Notes under the pieces: model-generated
The model's input: only the letters and a program-made list of their open reading frames with translations
Told to the model about the DNA's origin: nothing
Database searches by the model: none
Made by a program: the position numbers and the translations under genes
Part shown: piece after piece, positions 1 through 12,592 of the stretch
Position numbering within the stretch: the first letter of the stretch is position 1
How the letters are laid out: every line of letters begins with the position of its first letter
Origin: Cantharellus purpuraceus
Taxonomy: Eukaryota; Basidiomycota; Agaricomycetes; Cantharellales; Hydnaceae
Length of the DNA stretch: 64,000 nucleotides
NCBI GenBank assembly: GCA_025174535.1
Contig: JALBUN010000007.1
Coordinates: 186,001-250,000, forward strand
Direction of reading: 5' to 3'

Positions 1-332
1 CTACGAGTAGAGATGCAATCTTTACTCTGCAGCTCTTCCACGATGCGGTGCGAATGGCGTACCAACCTACCATAATATAGCCTTTTATTATCTAGCCTTT
101 TGTGGCCGAAGGGTTGTTTTACACTGGGGCTATATACAGATGCCATGTGTGCAGTCCCGACAGGGCACGGGACTTTGCTGAAGTCACCCTGACCGGGACA
201 GTTTTTAACTCTGCATGGACTGGGGATACCGATACATCTGAGACTCATGATCAGGCGCTCCGAGTTCACATGTCGTGTGACACCTAATTGTAATTGTGAC
301 GCTTAATTTAAATATTATACGCCAGTACATTA
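1..332. other. Gene-free left edge
   Basis: No coding segment with family resemblance or splice structure is visible. The stretch lies just downstream of the guanine deaminase stop codon, so part of it is probably that gene's 3' untranslated region. A reading frame at 102-287 is open, but its residues look random. Confidence 0.4.
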
Positions 333-2341
333 TCACGAAGTGGTAGAAGGTGTGGTGCCTCCTTCCTTCGTAAACTGCTGACCCCCAACCAACGCCCCCT
401 CGACAAAGACAGCAGAGATATTACGATCGTCACCGCAAAATAGAAATTTCTCTAGTGATGCCTCAAGATCCTCAACATACTCCTGAGGACTCCAACTCTC
501 ACCACTAACATCAACACAATTGTCATCGCCATCCCACCACACTTGCGGATTACCAGCCTCGGGAAGGAGGCTCACCAGGAGCGCGTCAAACGCCTTCCCA
601 GGTGCGAAACTCCCCGTGTGCGCCTCGAGATTGCACAGTTCCGCCCCACCAAGCGTAGCCATATGTAGAAGCGTTGCGGTGGGAAGCGGCCGGCTCGTGA
701 ACCTGGGACGACTAGTGTCGGCCATTGCAAGTAGTGTTTCGGTGGGCGTGGTAGTGGAGGGTGTGGGGGAGAGTGGCGTGTTCGCGCTCACTGTGCCAGG
801 GGGTAGAGCTGCTTGAAAGCTAATGACCTTCGAAGCCATGCTGGCGTGTTGGATCGCCGTGAGCATGGAGAGTGAGTATCCACCAGATACATCAGTGCCT
901 AAGCCAACCTAGGAAAGCAAATTAACACTATCAACGGCTTCCGAATCAGGGAAAGTGAGAGAGGGGATATATACTTTGATGCCTTCGTCGATCCATTCAC
1001 CCACTCTCGCAACGCCTGATCTTAGGTTGAAATTACTCGTAGGACAGTGGCTGATTCCCGCTCCTGACTTCTTGATCAAAGCAATTTCCTCGCCCGACAA
1101 GTGACATCCATGCGCAAGGATAGTAGATGGGCCCAGTAAGCCACAATCCTCATAAATCGCGGTGTATGATGCGTGGTCCGGAAATAGTGATGCAGTCATG
1201 AGAACTTCGGAGGGGTTCTCAGAAACGTGTGTCTGGATAGGAAGAGGTAAGAAGTGATGCATTGTGCGTGGCGAGGTGGGACGATTTCGGGAACTCTCTG
1301 AAGCAAGTTTCCCAAGTCCACGTAACAGATCCTCTGTGCAAGTAATTGCAAATCGTGGAGTTAATATAGGTCGGAGGAGGGGTGACTTTAAGGAGTTTAT
1401 ATATGATATGACAGCATGCGAGTTGTCGAGCGACTCGGCGTGGTGGTTGTCGGTACAGGATAGAGGAGCATTGCGATCCATGTTACAATTCTGCGCATGC
1501 GAATAGGTAATATAAGTTCTCCGGGGCACTTTCCACAATAGGTGACAGTTAAGGTACTCACACCAACGAAAGCTCGCTGGCCTAAGGAAGAAGCATGAGA
1601 AGATGAAACGGAATTGGCTCGCGGAATATTGGAACGTGAAACCTACCACTTGCATGGATAACGTTTGCGAGAACTTTAGTGCCCACAAGATGAGACGAGC
1701 TGAAGTAACAGCATGTCGTAGTCTGAATGGAAATTTGCGTCAATACTTGAGCACCATACAACGCATGGACCATTTTCCCTTAGTAGGAAGCAGAAGGTAC
1801 GCAAGGTTCTTACCCCGCAGTCCAGCAGCCGTCTAACAACACTTGCGCACACCTTCTTCGTGTAGACCACATCCTCGAATTTGGATTCGGTCGGGAAAGT
1901 TAGATTAGAAAGCCAATCAAGTAATTCGTACTGGCCACCCCTGCATTAAAATGCACCTTCGTGAGAAAACGTCGGATTCAAGTAACTGCTTACCTTCCGA
2001 GATTGGGAAATTGAGGGGCATGCTATACACATTCCCATAACACGATTTTTTTAACGCAATGCACAGTGGTGGAACGATCCACGCACAGTATGTGTATCAA
2101 TGAATCCAGGCAAGAGGAACTTACCTCTCTGCAGTCTGATAATATTCGATTCTTGAAGTCCTCGAGATGTTAACGTCGCGCACAATTGTACGTCACTACC
2201 GACATCTTCCTCGATCCACTGTATAATTCCTTTATCAACGCATATCAACGCGTGCGGGAGGTATTTGATCAAGTAAGGGCTTTGTGCTGTGATTAAAGCC
2301 CCATGAAAAATAAGGGGCGAGGCCCTCAAGTAGTGAGTCAT
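333..2341 (-). CDS. GUD1: Guanine deaminase (amidohydrolase family)
   Basis: Deaminates guanine to xanthine with a catalytic metal, in cytosolic purine salvage. The exons that fit splice signals and the family are 2341-2087, 2022-1994, 1940-1814, 1732-1647, 1581-1562, 1490-975 and 908-333. Joining them gives the metal site PGFIDTHTHAPQ, whose HxH is split by the first intron. It also gives the segments GGQYELLDWL, CNMDRN and ILTPRFAITCT, the metal histidine in QTHVSEN, the second in LAHGCHL, the motif SHCPTSNFNL, and the catalytic Asp in GLGTDVSGG. The C-terminus (FAPGKAFDALLV, FLFCGDDRNI) is also typical. All catalytic residues are present, so the gene looks functional. The 20-nt exon at 1581-1562 (residues QRAFVG) is unusually small. 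A run of about 18 residues before QTHVSEN at 1250-1300 looks like an insertion relative to the family and could hide a further small intron. Confidence 0.9.
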
Positions 2342-3950
2342 TATATGTAGGAGTAGGGATGTAACAGTCCAAGCTAAGAAGGGGTGCGATACGGTTGCAC
2401 GATAGTTGACGACAGCGCGAGATAAGACGTTGTCCCAAGCACGCGCCTACTGAGCCCTATCGATATGTGAGCCTATGGGTCCAGCCTGGGTACATAACGC
2501 GTCGATCTTCATACTGGCATCTTGCGCTGGTCACAATACGCCTTGGTTATCTTTCTGGATGAGCGCCAGACGACGAAAGGCACGTAAGGTACAGATTATA
2601 CCTGATTAGCAAGTGACCACGATTCAAAATTTATAACACCGGCTAATCCGCAGAGTTCTGTAGGCTGCACACTATTGCACTGCGCATTGAAAATATTCTA
2701 GAGTCACTAAGCTTCTTACATGGCAGACGTTTTAAAGGATGCGTCCAACTGGTCGACGCAGACGGCACCGCGGCAACCACTGCCTCGCGCTATGTCACTT
2801 TATTGCGGTTCTTATCAAGAATCTGGCCATACCAGCACCTGACCGACCCTGAGACCTCCCAGGAATTCGGTGACTATGCCAATCATTTCATGCAGCAGAC
2901 CTGATGAGCATGGTGAATCTTCTGGGACTAAGCCATTGACTCACATTTCGACATGTCTATCAATTGCAATTGGCATGTCTTGTAGGAGCAATGGACAAGG
3001 GTCAGGACAATCGGCTGCCAGAGCTGTGCAATCGCTGGCAGCTCACTAGCACATGAGCTAACATAGATGCTTTCGTTGGTCCACGAGAAGGTACCTAGGG
3101 AATCATATCTAGTAGGCTCGACATTCAAGATACATGGCGAACTGTGTTCTTTACAGGAAGAGGTTCTGGCGTATATATATATACAATGCGGCCAGGGTCT
3201 CGAAGTTTGCCAGCGTTAACACGAACGCAGCATGACCTCCGGCATGGCGCTCGCTACTCTTGAGACCTAGTTGTACTAGGACAGTCTCGAAATCTGCCAG
3301 TGTCAACCTCTGGCATAAAGCCCAGTGCTCTTGAGACTTCCTATGTCCCCTTGTCGTATTCAGCGCCCCCTTTGGTTTCAACGTCTCTACTATCAATGTT
3401 GAATCACTAGAAATCCCAATCACTGTGGCAGTTGCATGCAATGTCCGGCCATGTGGGTGTAGTTATTTATTATTTGGTGGCTTTGGATCATTTGATTCAT
3501 TGTAACTGAAGCATCAAACGTCAAGCTGTTCACTAGCAAAGGGGAGCTTCAGGTTGGCCTTATAAGAAGTGTCATGGTGCAAACAGGCCTGCAACAGCTC
3601 AGGCTTGACTTCAGTTATCATGAGCCCTATTTATTGTCCTCTGAGTCCTTTGACCCCAAATATTCAAGCGAGTTGATAGATTCAGGCAAGCGGCATTGTC
3701 TCTCTCAGCTGATCAACAAAGCTAAAAATGAAACCAGGAGCCTCACACATTTTTATACGTGCATTGCAGTTTTCACGACATTCATCAGGATGGACATCAC
3801 CATGCAGCACTTCATAGTCACAATTGTGACGAAACCGTGACATGATGTCACACATCAACGCTTATTAACTAATTGGATCTGCACAGCCGCGCATGTGGCG
3901 CTGTTGTTTGATTCCAAGTGCTATCCGCAGCGTAGGCAGACGGCACTAAG
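2342..3950. other. Gene-poor gap with decayed coding-like pieces
   Basis: No complete gene is recognised. At about 2695-2904 on the + strand there is a 64-codon open stretch that ends in TGA and reads like real protein (for example LLRFLSRIWPYQHLTD and QEFGDYANHF). It has no start codon and no partner exon, so it may be an orphan exon or relic. A (TA)n microsatellite lies at 3172-3186. A diverged direct repeat is centred on the motif GTCTCGAARTYTGCCAG at about 3197 and 3289. The rest to 3950 shows nothing further and should include the promoter of the next gene. Confidence 0.4.
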
Positions 3951-3965
3951 TTGTTGACTCCTGCC

Positions 3966-5529
3966 ATGATTCTCAACGAGAAAGGTGCTCCTATTGACCC
4001 TGCGGACGTTGATGCGCCTCCAGCATATGATGAGCTAGGATCTGGTGGTAATTCTGCGAGGTTTTCTGGTGACCAGAAGACCCCAAGTGGACCTGGAGGA
4101 TTTGCTCCGCAGGCTGGGCCATCCAGTCCGCGAGAGGCGGGCCAGTCTTCTCCGCGGTCGTCGCGGCAGGGTGCGGCTGCTTATGTCCCGAGCGGGGCGA
4201 ACAAGACGTGGTTTTCGTGGTTTAGCGAGAAAGACACGCGCATGGAGGTGAAACGGACTATTCAGTCACTAGTGAGTAGAAAGCGACAAGGCAATTGGAA
4301 TATTTCATGACAGTTTTGCGTTCTTGAAGATAAGAGATGTCGTAAAGGAACCAGCATCACCTGCTGCTGTGTCTGTCTTGCAATCGTGCCTGGAGGCATG
4401 TCAAAATCGAGGACTCTCATTTCAGTCCGTTGTCTCTGAGAAGTTCATTGAAGGGCACTGCCCATTATACTGGGCAATCGTCATGCGACCATCTACATTG
4501 TCGGAGCAAGACGATGATCGAGTTCAATTACTTGATATCCTCTTGTCGATACCTCTGGATCTTACAACCCGCTCAGAAGCATACCTAGCGTGTATGTTGT
4601 CTTCGGATCAGGTTCTATTTCAGCGTCTACGCTACACGCCTGGCGATCACTCTCCTAGTGTATCCGCCGCACATGAGCTCCTTCTGGGCGACGCACCAGA
4701 AGACGACGTGCGGTCTTTTGACAGGGAGGCGGACCATGGCGAATTCCGAATAGTTTGGAAGATTGCTAAATTTCAGAAACGGATGCGAGCCCTTGGGGGA
4801 GTCGGTACAGAAGTGGTGGCTCGGGGTGGGTTTTTAGTGTTTGACGAATTATTTGACGCGATTAAAGTTTATTTTGTTGGTTTTGCAGGTCGAATATGGT
4901 CTTTGGCTTTATCGATTCTTCCGCGTGACACACGCCTTGGGAAGTATCGAGACCATGTAAAGGCGGGAACATGGGTCGCATCAGTCTCTCTGCTCGCGCC
5001 CTCACCTCCCACCTACCTTGATGCCCAGTTATCTATTCCAGAACCTACAGCAGAGTCGCGATCTTCAGGCGATATGAAAGCCTCATCTACTCCTTCTACG
5101 CTACCCTCACATTCATCGGCAAAACAGGATCACTCGTCCCTCCCCCCACCCCAGACTCGCAAACAGAGCTTAGTTCCCTGGCCGATATCACATAGGGACA
5201 GCCGCAAGCCTCCAATAACTTTACGCATCAAAACAGATGCAAATCAGCTCCAGGCTCTTCCCCTTCTGTCCACAAAACAGGACCTACGAGATCATGTGTT
5301 ATCCGAACCTGGATCCAAGACTTTAATAATGCCATTAAGCGGTCATGCTAACGGGGACAGCCTACAGTTTGAGTAGGTTCTATTTCTTCGCGTCTGATCG
5401 TTTGGTTTCCGGACGCTAACGACACCTGATAGTGGGTGTTCGTATGTGCACCCGGATGGCAGTTTGAATGTCATTCTTGATGGTAGGCTTACGAAGCCTG
5501 GTACTGGCGGGGACTGCATCATCTGCTAG
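3966..5529 (+). CDS. Unknown protein with PPxY motif and C-terminal CaaX box
   Basis: I do not recognise a named family; it resembles fungal conserved hypothetical proteins. Exons: 3966-4271, 4330-4825, 4889-5372 and 5433-5529, with clean GT...AG introns of 58, 63 and 60 nt that keep the frame. The start is the first ATG in frame (MILNEKGAP). The first 85 residues are Pro/Ser/Gly-rich and hold DAPPAYDEL, a PPxY-type WW-domain ligand. The middle is a helical domain of about 200 residues (LQSCLEACQNRG, CPLYWAIVMRP, LLDILLSIPLD, AYLACMLSSDQVLFQRL). A Ser/Pro-rich linker follows. The last exon encodes GCSYVHPDGSLNVILDG and ends GGDCIIC-stop, a textbook CaaX box that predicts prenylation and membrane attachment. 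Inference: a lipid-anchored adaptor that binds WW-domain proteins. Gene structure is well supported; function is unknown. Confidence 0.75.
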
Positions 5530-8500
5530 CCCGACCGGCTGCAGCCCTATGACACGTCACGTCTTTCCTCGCCATTACAATGATTGTTGATAGCTGAAGA
5601 GAGATCTCGCGTGGAGGATGTACTGTTTCTTATATTTCCTTTATCGCAGGATGTATGCGCTGCGGGGCAAGTATTGTATTACATGGACTCACTGTACGTT
5701 AAACGCAGGAAGAAGTATGCCAGTGACTATAATATGGATAGGAATGAGTAAAGAAAAAATGTGGATGAAGAGACGCTAGGCTAGAGTAATGCAAATGCAG
5801 CTACCCGAGAAATTCTTGTGAGTGATCGGCTGATGATAATACACCCTGGCAAAATGGCTGTCTGGAGCCCGTTCGGAGCGAGCTCGCTGCGGCTGCGGCG
5901 ATGCATGGGAGCCAGCTGTCTTGCTGGCACGTCAGGTGTGCAGTAGACCGAGTCACACAGGAACCCTTGGGCTCGCTTGCCACTAGCGCACTGGAGCAGA
6001 AAATGGATTGATGGACTTGCCGCAAGGTGTGAAGCGCGCGCTGGGTAGGGGTTTCGGCTTTCATTATGTACAGTATGTGATGCATCGTGATGCGTTGATG
6101 GAAGAAAGGGAGGCATGCCAATGTTTACATGAATCGCTGAGATCTTTTCCGTGGTGATCTTGACTGATTCGTACCAGGCGCAGGGGTCTAGAAGGGCTGT
6201 AGGGCGAAGCGGCAGATCAGCGCCAAATGTCAGAGGCGAGGAAAAGGCAAAGAAAGATACAATCCGGACATCACGGCGAACTCAATCGGCTTGTCGGACA
6301 ATACTAGTACGGTTCTGGAATGGGGGCTGAGGGGTCAAGGGTGGGATGTTTACATTGCATATGCATTCCATACGTGATTCGAGCGTGTTGAGATGATATC
6401 GACAGAGGGAGTGTACCGGAGAGGAATGATGTCAGACAACTTTGTGGCGTTGCAAAGACAGTAATGGATCCTCCGAGTGTCAGCTTGCATCACGAGAGGA
6501 TTTTGCATCACCAGGGTTCCAGCCTTATACGCTAGGGTCTTATTACGAACCTTACTGCCGATATTTGGCATTTGGCAGGGGGCGGGGACTCTCGAAATAG
6601 AAGGGAGGGTCCGGCGCACAACCCACGAGTTGGCAGAGTCCCTGAGCCGACTCGAAGCCGAAGCGTTGCACACGTGCGTGTATCGGTTCCAATCGACCGT
6701 ATGGCCTGGGATACTACAAAGCAACAAACACGAGAACAACATGGTGTTGACAACACCTCTATGAGATCATACACCATCTGATTTATTACCAGCGATCCCT
6801 TTCAGGGCTGGCATCCAGCTCTATAGCTAGGCGCCTAGGAGGGAATGCATGACGAGCAGGCAGGCGTCAAATAGGGAAGAGTGGGATAAGAGCCGCCTAT
6901 GCATCAGTCCGCTCTTTGCCTACTCGGAAGACGTACCACTACATCCATATAATTAATTCTACAAGAGGAAATGAAGGGGGTCTTCTGTCAAAGACCCTCT
7001 CACCCATTCCACATGGTCTTAGAGCGTCGGCTGAATCAGCCCTCCGTAGGCCTCATTGCCTGAGCCAATAACACGAAAAAAAAACGTGGTGTCGATAGTT
7101 GATTGGTGTATCTCGCAGTTATGGATAGGGAGGTATGGAAGACGGGTGTTAAGGACGCGCATAAATGCGGTAGAGGAGAGCGCCATGTTGTGTCATGCTG
7201 TGTTAAATGGGTGCCACTCCCCTTTCCTATGTACCGCGTGCCTGATTTCCTGATCTAAACGATATCGGGGGAGCCAACGCATGAACTGGGACAAATCCGA
7301 TATGTTGCACTTTGCATTCTACTGTAATTAAAGGGGGTGCTTGTGGTGGGGGTGGTCGGGCGGTGATAGTTGTTGCGCCAAGGGGGGTAGCAGGGTGAGT
7401 GAGCCCAGTAAAGGGCCGTAGGATCAGCGTGTGCGCCTCGCAGGACGTAGAAAACATTAGCCATTTTTAGAAATCTCAATTTTGCGCCCGGGAGCCCGGT
7501 CTCGGTGGTGCTGTCAAGGCATCAATCAATTCAGCTGCGACGTCTCAACTCGGACATGTGTCCAGAAACGTGATTGAGCGGGCGTTTGGTCAGGCACGGA
7601 GGGGTGAGGTTCGGTAGGTGCAAGCGGACGGCCCCGGGGCAGGAGAGTAGATGACGGTGCAACACCGGGGGTCAAGGAGGCATTGGATTTGAGGCCAACG
7701 GGGATAAGGAGCCACTCTCGAGACGCTGGAGACGACAGGCAATACATATCGGGACCCGAAATCCATGCTCTCGGAAGAACACGGGCCGATCGGCCAAAAG
7801 GACATGAATAAGTAGACCTCTACACGACAGGTGAATGTATCCAGCTCCAAGGGCTAGCCTCGGGCACGAGACGTGGTCCCAGTGCATGGTTGTCGAGACT
7901 CGAGGCTGTTGCATGTCTGCACACTGTGTTTTTGTATGGGGACAGGCGAATGGTGACTGTGACTGGAAGTTAATTCCCGGGTGGAACACCTCCGACGTCC
8001 AAGAATGTACAGAAGGCCAATGGCGGTGCTGTTGCGATGGCATGTCTGAGCGATTGGGTGGACGGGGTCAAGTGACATGTATTGCTCGCGGAGAGCGGCC
8101 TGTTGCCTGTCGCGGGTGGTGATGCCTCGGCCGTAGGGCTGGAACAGTCGAGGATGAGGAGAGTTTGTCACTGGAATGAATGTACGGTGAAGAAATAGTC
8201 CCGGACACTCTGTGGATGAACAGCCTATTGCGAATTATGGAAAGGGGTGCCTGATCTGAGAACGGAGCGGCGCCTGTAGAGTGTGGACCTGTAAATGAGC
8301 GAAAAGCTGACCGCATCTGACGGAGGGTGTGGCAGTGGACCCATGGGTGTCCATACGGAACCGGCGGGAGAGCAGTGTCCCTGTCGGCTGGTGCAGCTGC
8401 AAATTCGGGTTGTTACCTATCCCGGGGCTCAGTACACCCGTGGCATGGTCTGATAGTTTCGCTTTGGCTGTCTATTTCCGCCGCGGCATCATGGGTCGCA

Positions 8501-8749
8501 TTTGTGTCCGGCGTTGGATACTGCCACTTCGGGCTCCCCACCATTGCGTCAAAAGTCCGCGTCTTTGGGAAAGATGGAATTCCGTATGATCTATCATCAC
8601 AGTTTGCTTTCCGTACAGGCGCCTCGGTTGGATTATGAAAACTAGTCTAGCACGATTTTCCGGCCACTAGTCTTTATAAAAGCGTCGTTGGGCAGTGGCT
8701 CTCTCTCTCCAGCGTGTTGCACGTCTCTTCCCTACCTTGACGGTTCGCA
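5530..8749. other. Large gap without a recognised gene
   Basis: About 3.2 kb in which all six frames carry only short open stretches without family resemblance or convincing splice partners (for example 6350-6781, 7590-8171 and 8327-8638). The part nearest 8749 should hold the promoter and leader of the glycosyltransferase; a TATA-like TTTATAAA lies near 8674. Non-coding transcripts cannot be judged from sequence alone. Confidence 0.4.
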
Positions 8750-11066
8750 ATGGCTCGACGTGATATCCCTCCTTCAATGGCTCTTCCATCAACCAAAGCT
8801 CATTTCCTCGTGATGGCCATTCCTGCTTGGTAGGCTCTTCCACTTCAGAGGTGCATTCCACCACCACCGCTCACCTCTGCCCGCCAGGGGACACGTCCGC
8901 CCATTATGCGCCTTTATCTCCCGGGTCGTCCAAATCCACCCTGTTCATGTGACATTTTTAATTGCTGGCGACAATGTTTCCCGCGTTCGAACAGAAGTCG
9001 CGCAATATTTTGCCGCTTCCGAACACCGCGGTCTTCTCAGCTTGATCAGGCCTGTCTCTCACTAATTATCTGCACTGCATTGTGAATAATGACCCCTGCT
9101 TCATATTTTTAGAGTGGTTGGATTGGGGCCTCTTGTCCCCTTGGCCGTACCCGTGCCCCACCTGTTCTCTTTGGGATCTGTAGCAGAAACATATCAGCAA
9201 ATGTACAAGGACATGTTACAGGCCCTCCCTATCACGTGTGCCTGGACGGGAGACACTTTTCCTGCATTCCCACGGCCGACAGCAGTGATCGTCGACGTTC
9301 GTTTGATTTCTTTCTCTCCCCCCTAACAGTCCCAGTCGAATAGCGCGTGAGCGTGACTTCTGATCAGCCCCCCCCCCTCACACACATCACCGCATTCTGT
9401 ATTCAATTGGCGTTCTAACCACGTGCATCGTATCTAGATTTGCTCTACGTTTGCGGTAGAAGTGACGCGCTCTGTAAGCGGCCGGAGCCTCCCCCTTCTC
9501 GCGTGGGTCGCCACCCCCGCCTCGTCGCTCATCCGTCTGTTTGGCGACGAGTCGCGCGGTGGGATCGGGGATCTGGGCGCGCGGATATACGAGCGTGCGC
9601 GAGAAATCGGGTGTAGAGCGGAGGATGTCTCTGGAGAGGTGCGGCGCTTGGGTTTATCGATGGTGCACTAAACGGGAGTGCCAAGACTTTTTATACAGGT
9701 GTTCAGGGATTGCTGTGGTTCGGTGGTTAAGATTCCTGGACTTCCAGATCATTATGATCACGAGTGGCATCCTCAAGAGCCACGGTCGGCATCCAGGATA
9801 CCCTGGGTCATACATAAAGGTACGTTGATCGGTGACATTGATGACGTGCCGAAATGTTGACCGGATTTTTCAAGGTCACCGGTGAATACATCAGTCAGTG
9901 GGTCGAGGGTTTGCTGTGCTGAGTTTATTTTGCAGGTCATTGAGGGAATGTGACGGGGCGATATCCATCACCAGCGAGGCGTACGAGCCAGAAACGACAA
10001 GGGCGGTGTTTGACTGGTTTGCGGAAGAAGGAAAGGATTTTTTCGCGCCGGGGCCGCTGACGGTGCCCATTGCCGGTCTCTCAAGCCCCGTGTCTCGCAC
10101 GTCCCCGGGATCCAGCGACTTGTCGCCTCAGGATTTAAAGGTCCAGGCGTTGTTGGAGAGTTCGTTTGAAAAATACGGAAAGCACTCGTTGATTTATGTG
10201 CGGGCTGTCTCTCGAGGCACTCTTTTTTTTTTCAACACGTGGTTGATTGGCTCACGATGCATCAGATTGCGTTTGGAAGCGTGTTTTGGCCGAAAGAGTC
10301 TAACCACGTGTGGGAGCTGATCTACACGCTATTGGACATGGAAATCCCATTCGTACGTCATTCACTCGTGTGTGTGGGGTAACAGAAGGATTTTCTTAGT
10401 AACGGGGATTTAAAGATATTCTCGTACGCATCACTCTGCGGGGGGATCCCAGACGACATTACCGAGCGCGTGAGCGGGTCGGGTCTGGGTCTGCTGTTGG
10501 AGTGGTCGCCGCAACAGATGATTCTATCACATCCCGTGAGTGTTCCATGTTTCACACCGATGGCTGGGGCTCATTGGGGGGGGCGGGATCGATCTAGGTT
10601 ACCGGGTGGTTTCTGAGCCATTGTGGCGCAAACAGCGTCCTGGAATCGTTGTATCAGGGTGTGCCTTTGTAAGCCGTTTCTGTCCCTGATGCACGCGCGC
10701 GCGTGTGTGTGTAGAAAAGTTGAATGATTGATGTGCAGGATCTGCTGGCCGCAAGAGGGAGATCAGCCTGCGAATGCGGCGTATGTGAGCACGACGCTGG
10801 ATGTGGGGTTTGAGCTGATGCAGGTGCGGACGGGGCTGGGGCGAAGGAGGCTGTATCGTGATGGGACGGTGCCGGTGGGGACGCTGGAGGCGGTGCGGGC
10901 GGAGTTTCGGGAGGTGGTGTGTCAGGCGCGGGGGGGGGCGGGGGAGCGGAAGAGGAAGAATGCGATGAGGGTGCTGGGGCGGTTGGAGGCTGCGTGGGGG
11001 GTGGGGGGGGTGAGCATGCAGACGATGGAGAGGTTTGTGAAAAAGTATGTCGGGGGTGTTCTTTGA
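8750..11066 (+). CDS. UDP-glycosyltransferase (GT1 family)
   Basis: Transfers a sugar from a UDP-sugar to a small acceptor; the acceptor cannot be predicted. The first exon (8750-8829) joins the second at 8888 to give MAIPAW-GHVRPLCAF, the usual N-terminal acceptor-domain start, followed by VHVTFLIAGDN. Later exons give VIVDICSTFAVEV (around 9290 and 9438), VKIPGLPDHYDHEWHPQ (9725-9775), ITSEAYEPETTRAVFDWF (9967-10020) and FGSVFWPKE (10275). The donor-binding signature runs across the intron at about 10537-10600: EWSPQQMILSHP, then VTGWFLSHCGANSVLE, QGVPL and ICWPQEGDQPANAA, including the SHCG and PQEGDQ motifs. The stop is at 11064-11066. Roughly ten exons are needed. The start at 8750 is the most upstream in-frame ATG; a second in-frame ATG lies at 8777. 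No membrane anchor is seen, so a cytosolic enzyme is likely. Its neighbour downstream is a transcription factor. Confidence 0.85.
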
Positions 11067-12592
11067 ATGTTTTTTGTAGTGGGCTGCGGTTGTATGTATT
11101 TCTAAGTGTAGCATCATGTCTCTGGGCTAGACGGCTTGTTAATGCAATATATACATGTGGGATGGGAGATGCGCGCGGGTCCCAGGCGGGGGCGCGCGGC
11201 CGGATCGTGGACCGGAGTATATATTTGAAACTCCGACATCATGGCTTCTTCTTCGTACGTCGTCGGTGTTGTCAGGTAGCCCACGCGGCAGCGCGTGTCG
11301 CCGTTCTGTGTATGCGTAGAAAAGAGATTTCCCGGAGGCGCTGGGTGGTGCCGTGGGGTAGGTGCTGCGTGACGCGAAGATCATTCGTGATCATCATTGT
11401 GCCCGCACCACTGGATGATGGGAGCTCAAGTGCCGGTGTGCGAATGCTAGTGGCGGTGGCGCTGGCGGGGCGCTGGAGGAGTCGGCTACGGATGATGCGA
11501 AATGTGTGTGGGGATTACGCAACGGCTATTAGCCCAACATGGTTGCCAAAAGAGTCTGTTCTTCCGTCCGTCCGATCCGACGGGGGGGTGCACCTGCCGA
11601 GAGAAGGACGTGGATCGGATACGGCCTGGGTTAGGGTTAGATATATATGGCCTCCCGTCCAATCAAAGCGTTGTTGTATGCGCAGCGCTGAACCGCGCCG
11701 CGGCGCCGTGGACCGATATGCCAGTCTGGGTGTTCTCCGCGAAGAAGGGGGGGGGGAGGTGGTGGTCAGCGGGCCCCTCCGCATGACAAGAAGGGCTTCT
11801 CTCCGCCGAGACGTAGTAGCAGCTGTGCGTCGAGGCCAGGCTTGGGGTGTGCTTCTTTTTTGTTGGGGCTGTGGAATAAAGGTATGCATGCCCCCCTGCT
11901 TGGGTCTTCCCACCCCCGGGAGCACTTTAATATACGAGATCTGCGTGTGCACGTGCGTGGGTGCCTGCCGGTGCATGCCAGAGGAAGCGCGGTCCCCCTC
12001 CCCCCCCCTTCGCCTTGTGTGTGTCTTGATCGCTGGGACGGCCGGCCGCTACGCCATATGAGCACATGTGATAGGACAGTTTGGCGCGGAGCGATGGGGG
12101 GGATGCGTCGTGTGGAGTGGATTTATATCCATTCCTGGGCGACGGTGCACATACCGATTCGGACATTGCGGGGAGAGGCATTCTTCCCACATACACTGGT
12201 GCGGTCCCCGGGGACTGTGGTGCCGGTGTGAACCTTGTGCAGGCGGAAGCCGGCGTGGGGCGGCCGGTGATGGCGTGGGTGCAGAGGGCTCGGACATTGT
12301 TTGGAAATCCGGAAATGAGACAAGGAACGACGGTGAATGCCGTGGGGACGGTGTGGATCGCGCCGGGCACGGTCGACCGTGGTCATGTGTGGGTGGTAGC
12401 CCTGGGTATGCTGGATAGAGTTTATGGTTCGAAAGACCCCGGAGATGGCGGTGCCCGCGGCGGACGGACCGACGGAAAGACGCCGCAGAAAGAGACCGGA
12501 AAGGGCCCCTACCGGGCGAGTGCCTGCTCCGAGTATAACATGCACGGGGGCCTAGTCCCATCGCCCCCATTCTTTCCCTCTCTCCCACCACC
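11067..12592. other. GC-rich intergenic region upstream of the Zn2Cys6 factor
   Basis: Holds the 3' end of the glycosyltransferase transcript and the probable promoter of the transcription factor. Long open frames occur here on both strands (for example 10919-12061 on the + strand), but they come from high GC and scarce stop codons, and their residues are Arg/Gly/Cys-biased and unlike protein. TA-rich stretches with TATATA lie near 11149, 11217 and 11640. Confidence 0.45.

Noticed and set aside
10919..12061. 380-codon open frame on the + strand overlapping the end of the glycosyltransferase
   Set aside because: It overlaps real glycosyltransferase codons in another frame and its composition (Arg, Cys, Gly, Val) follows base composition. 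No domain is visible.
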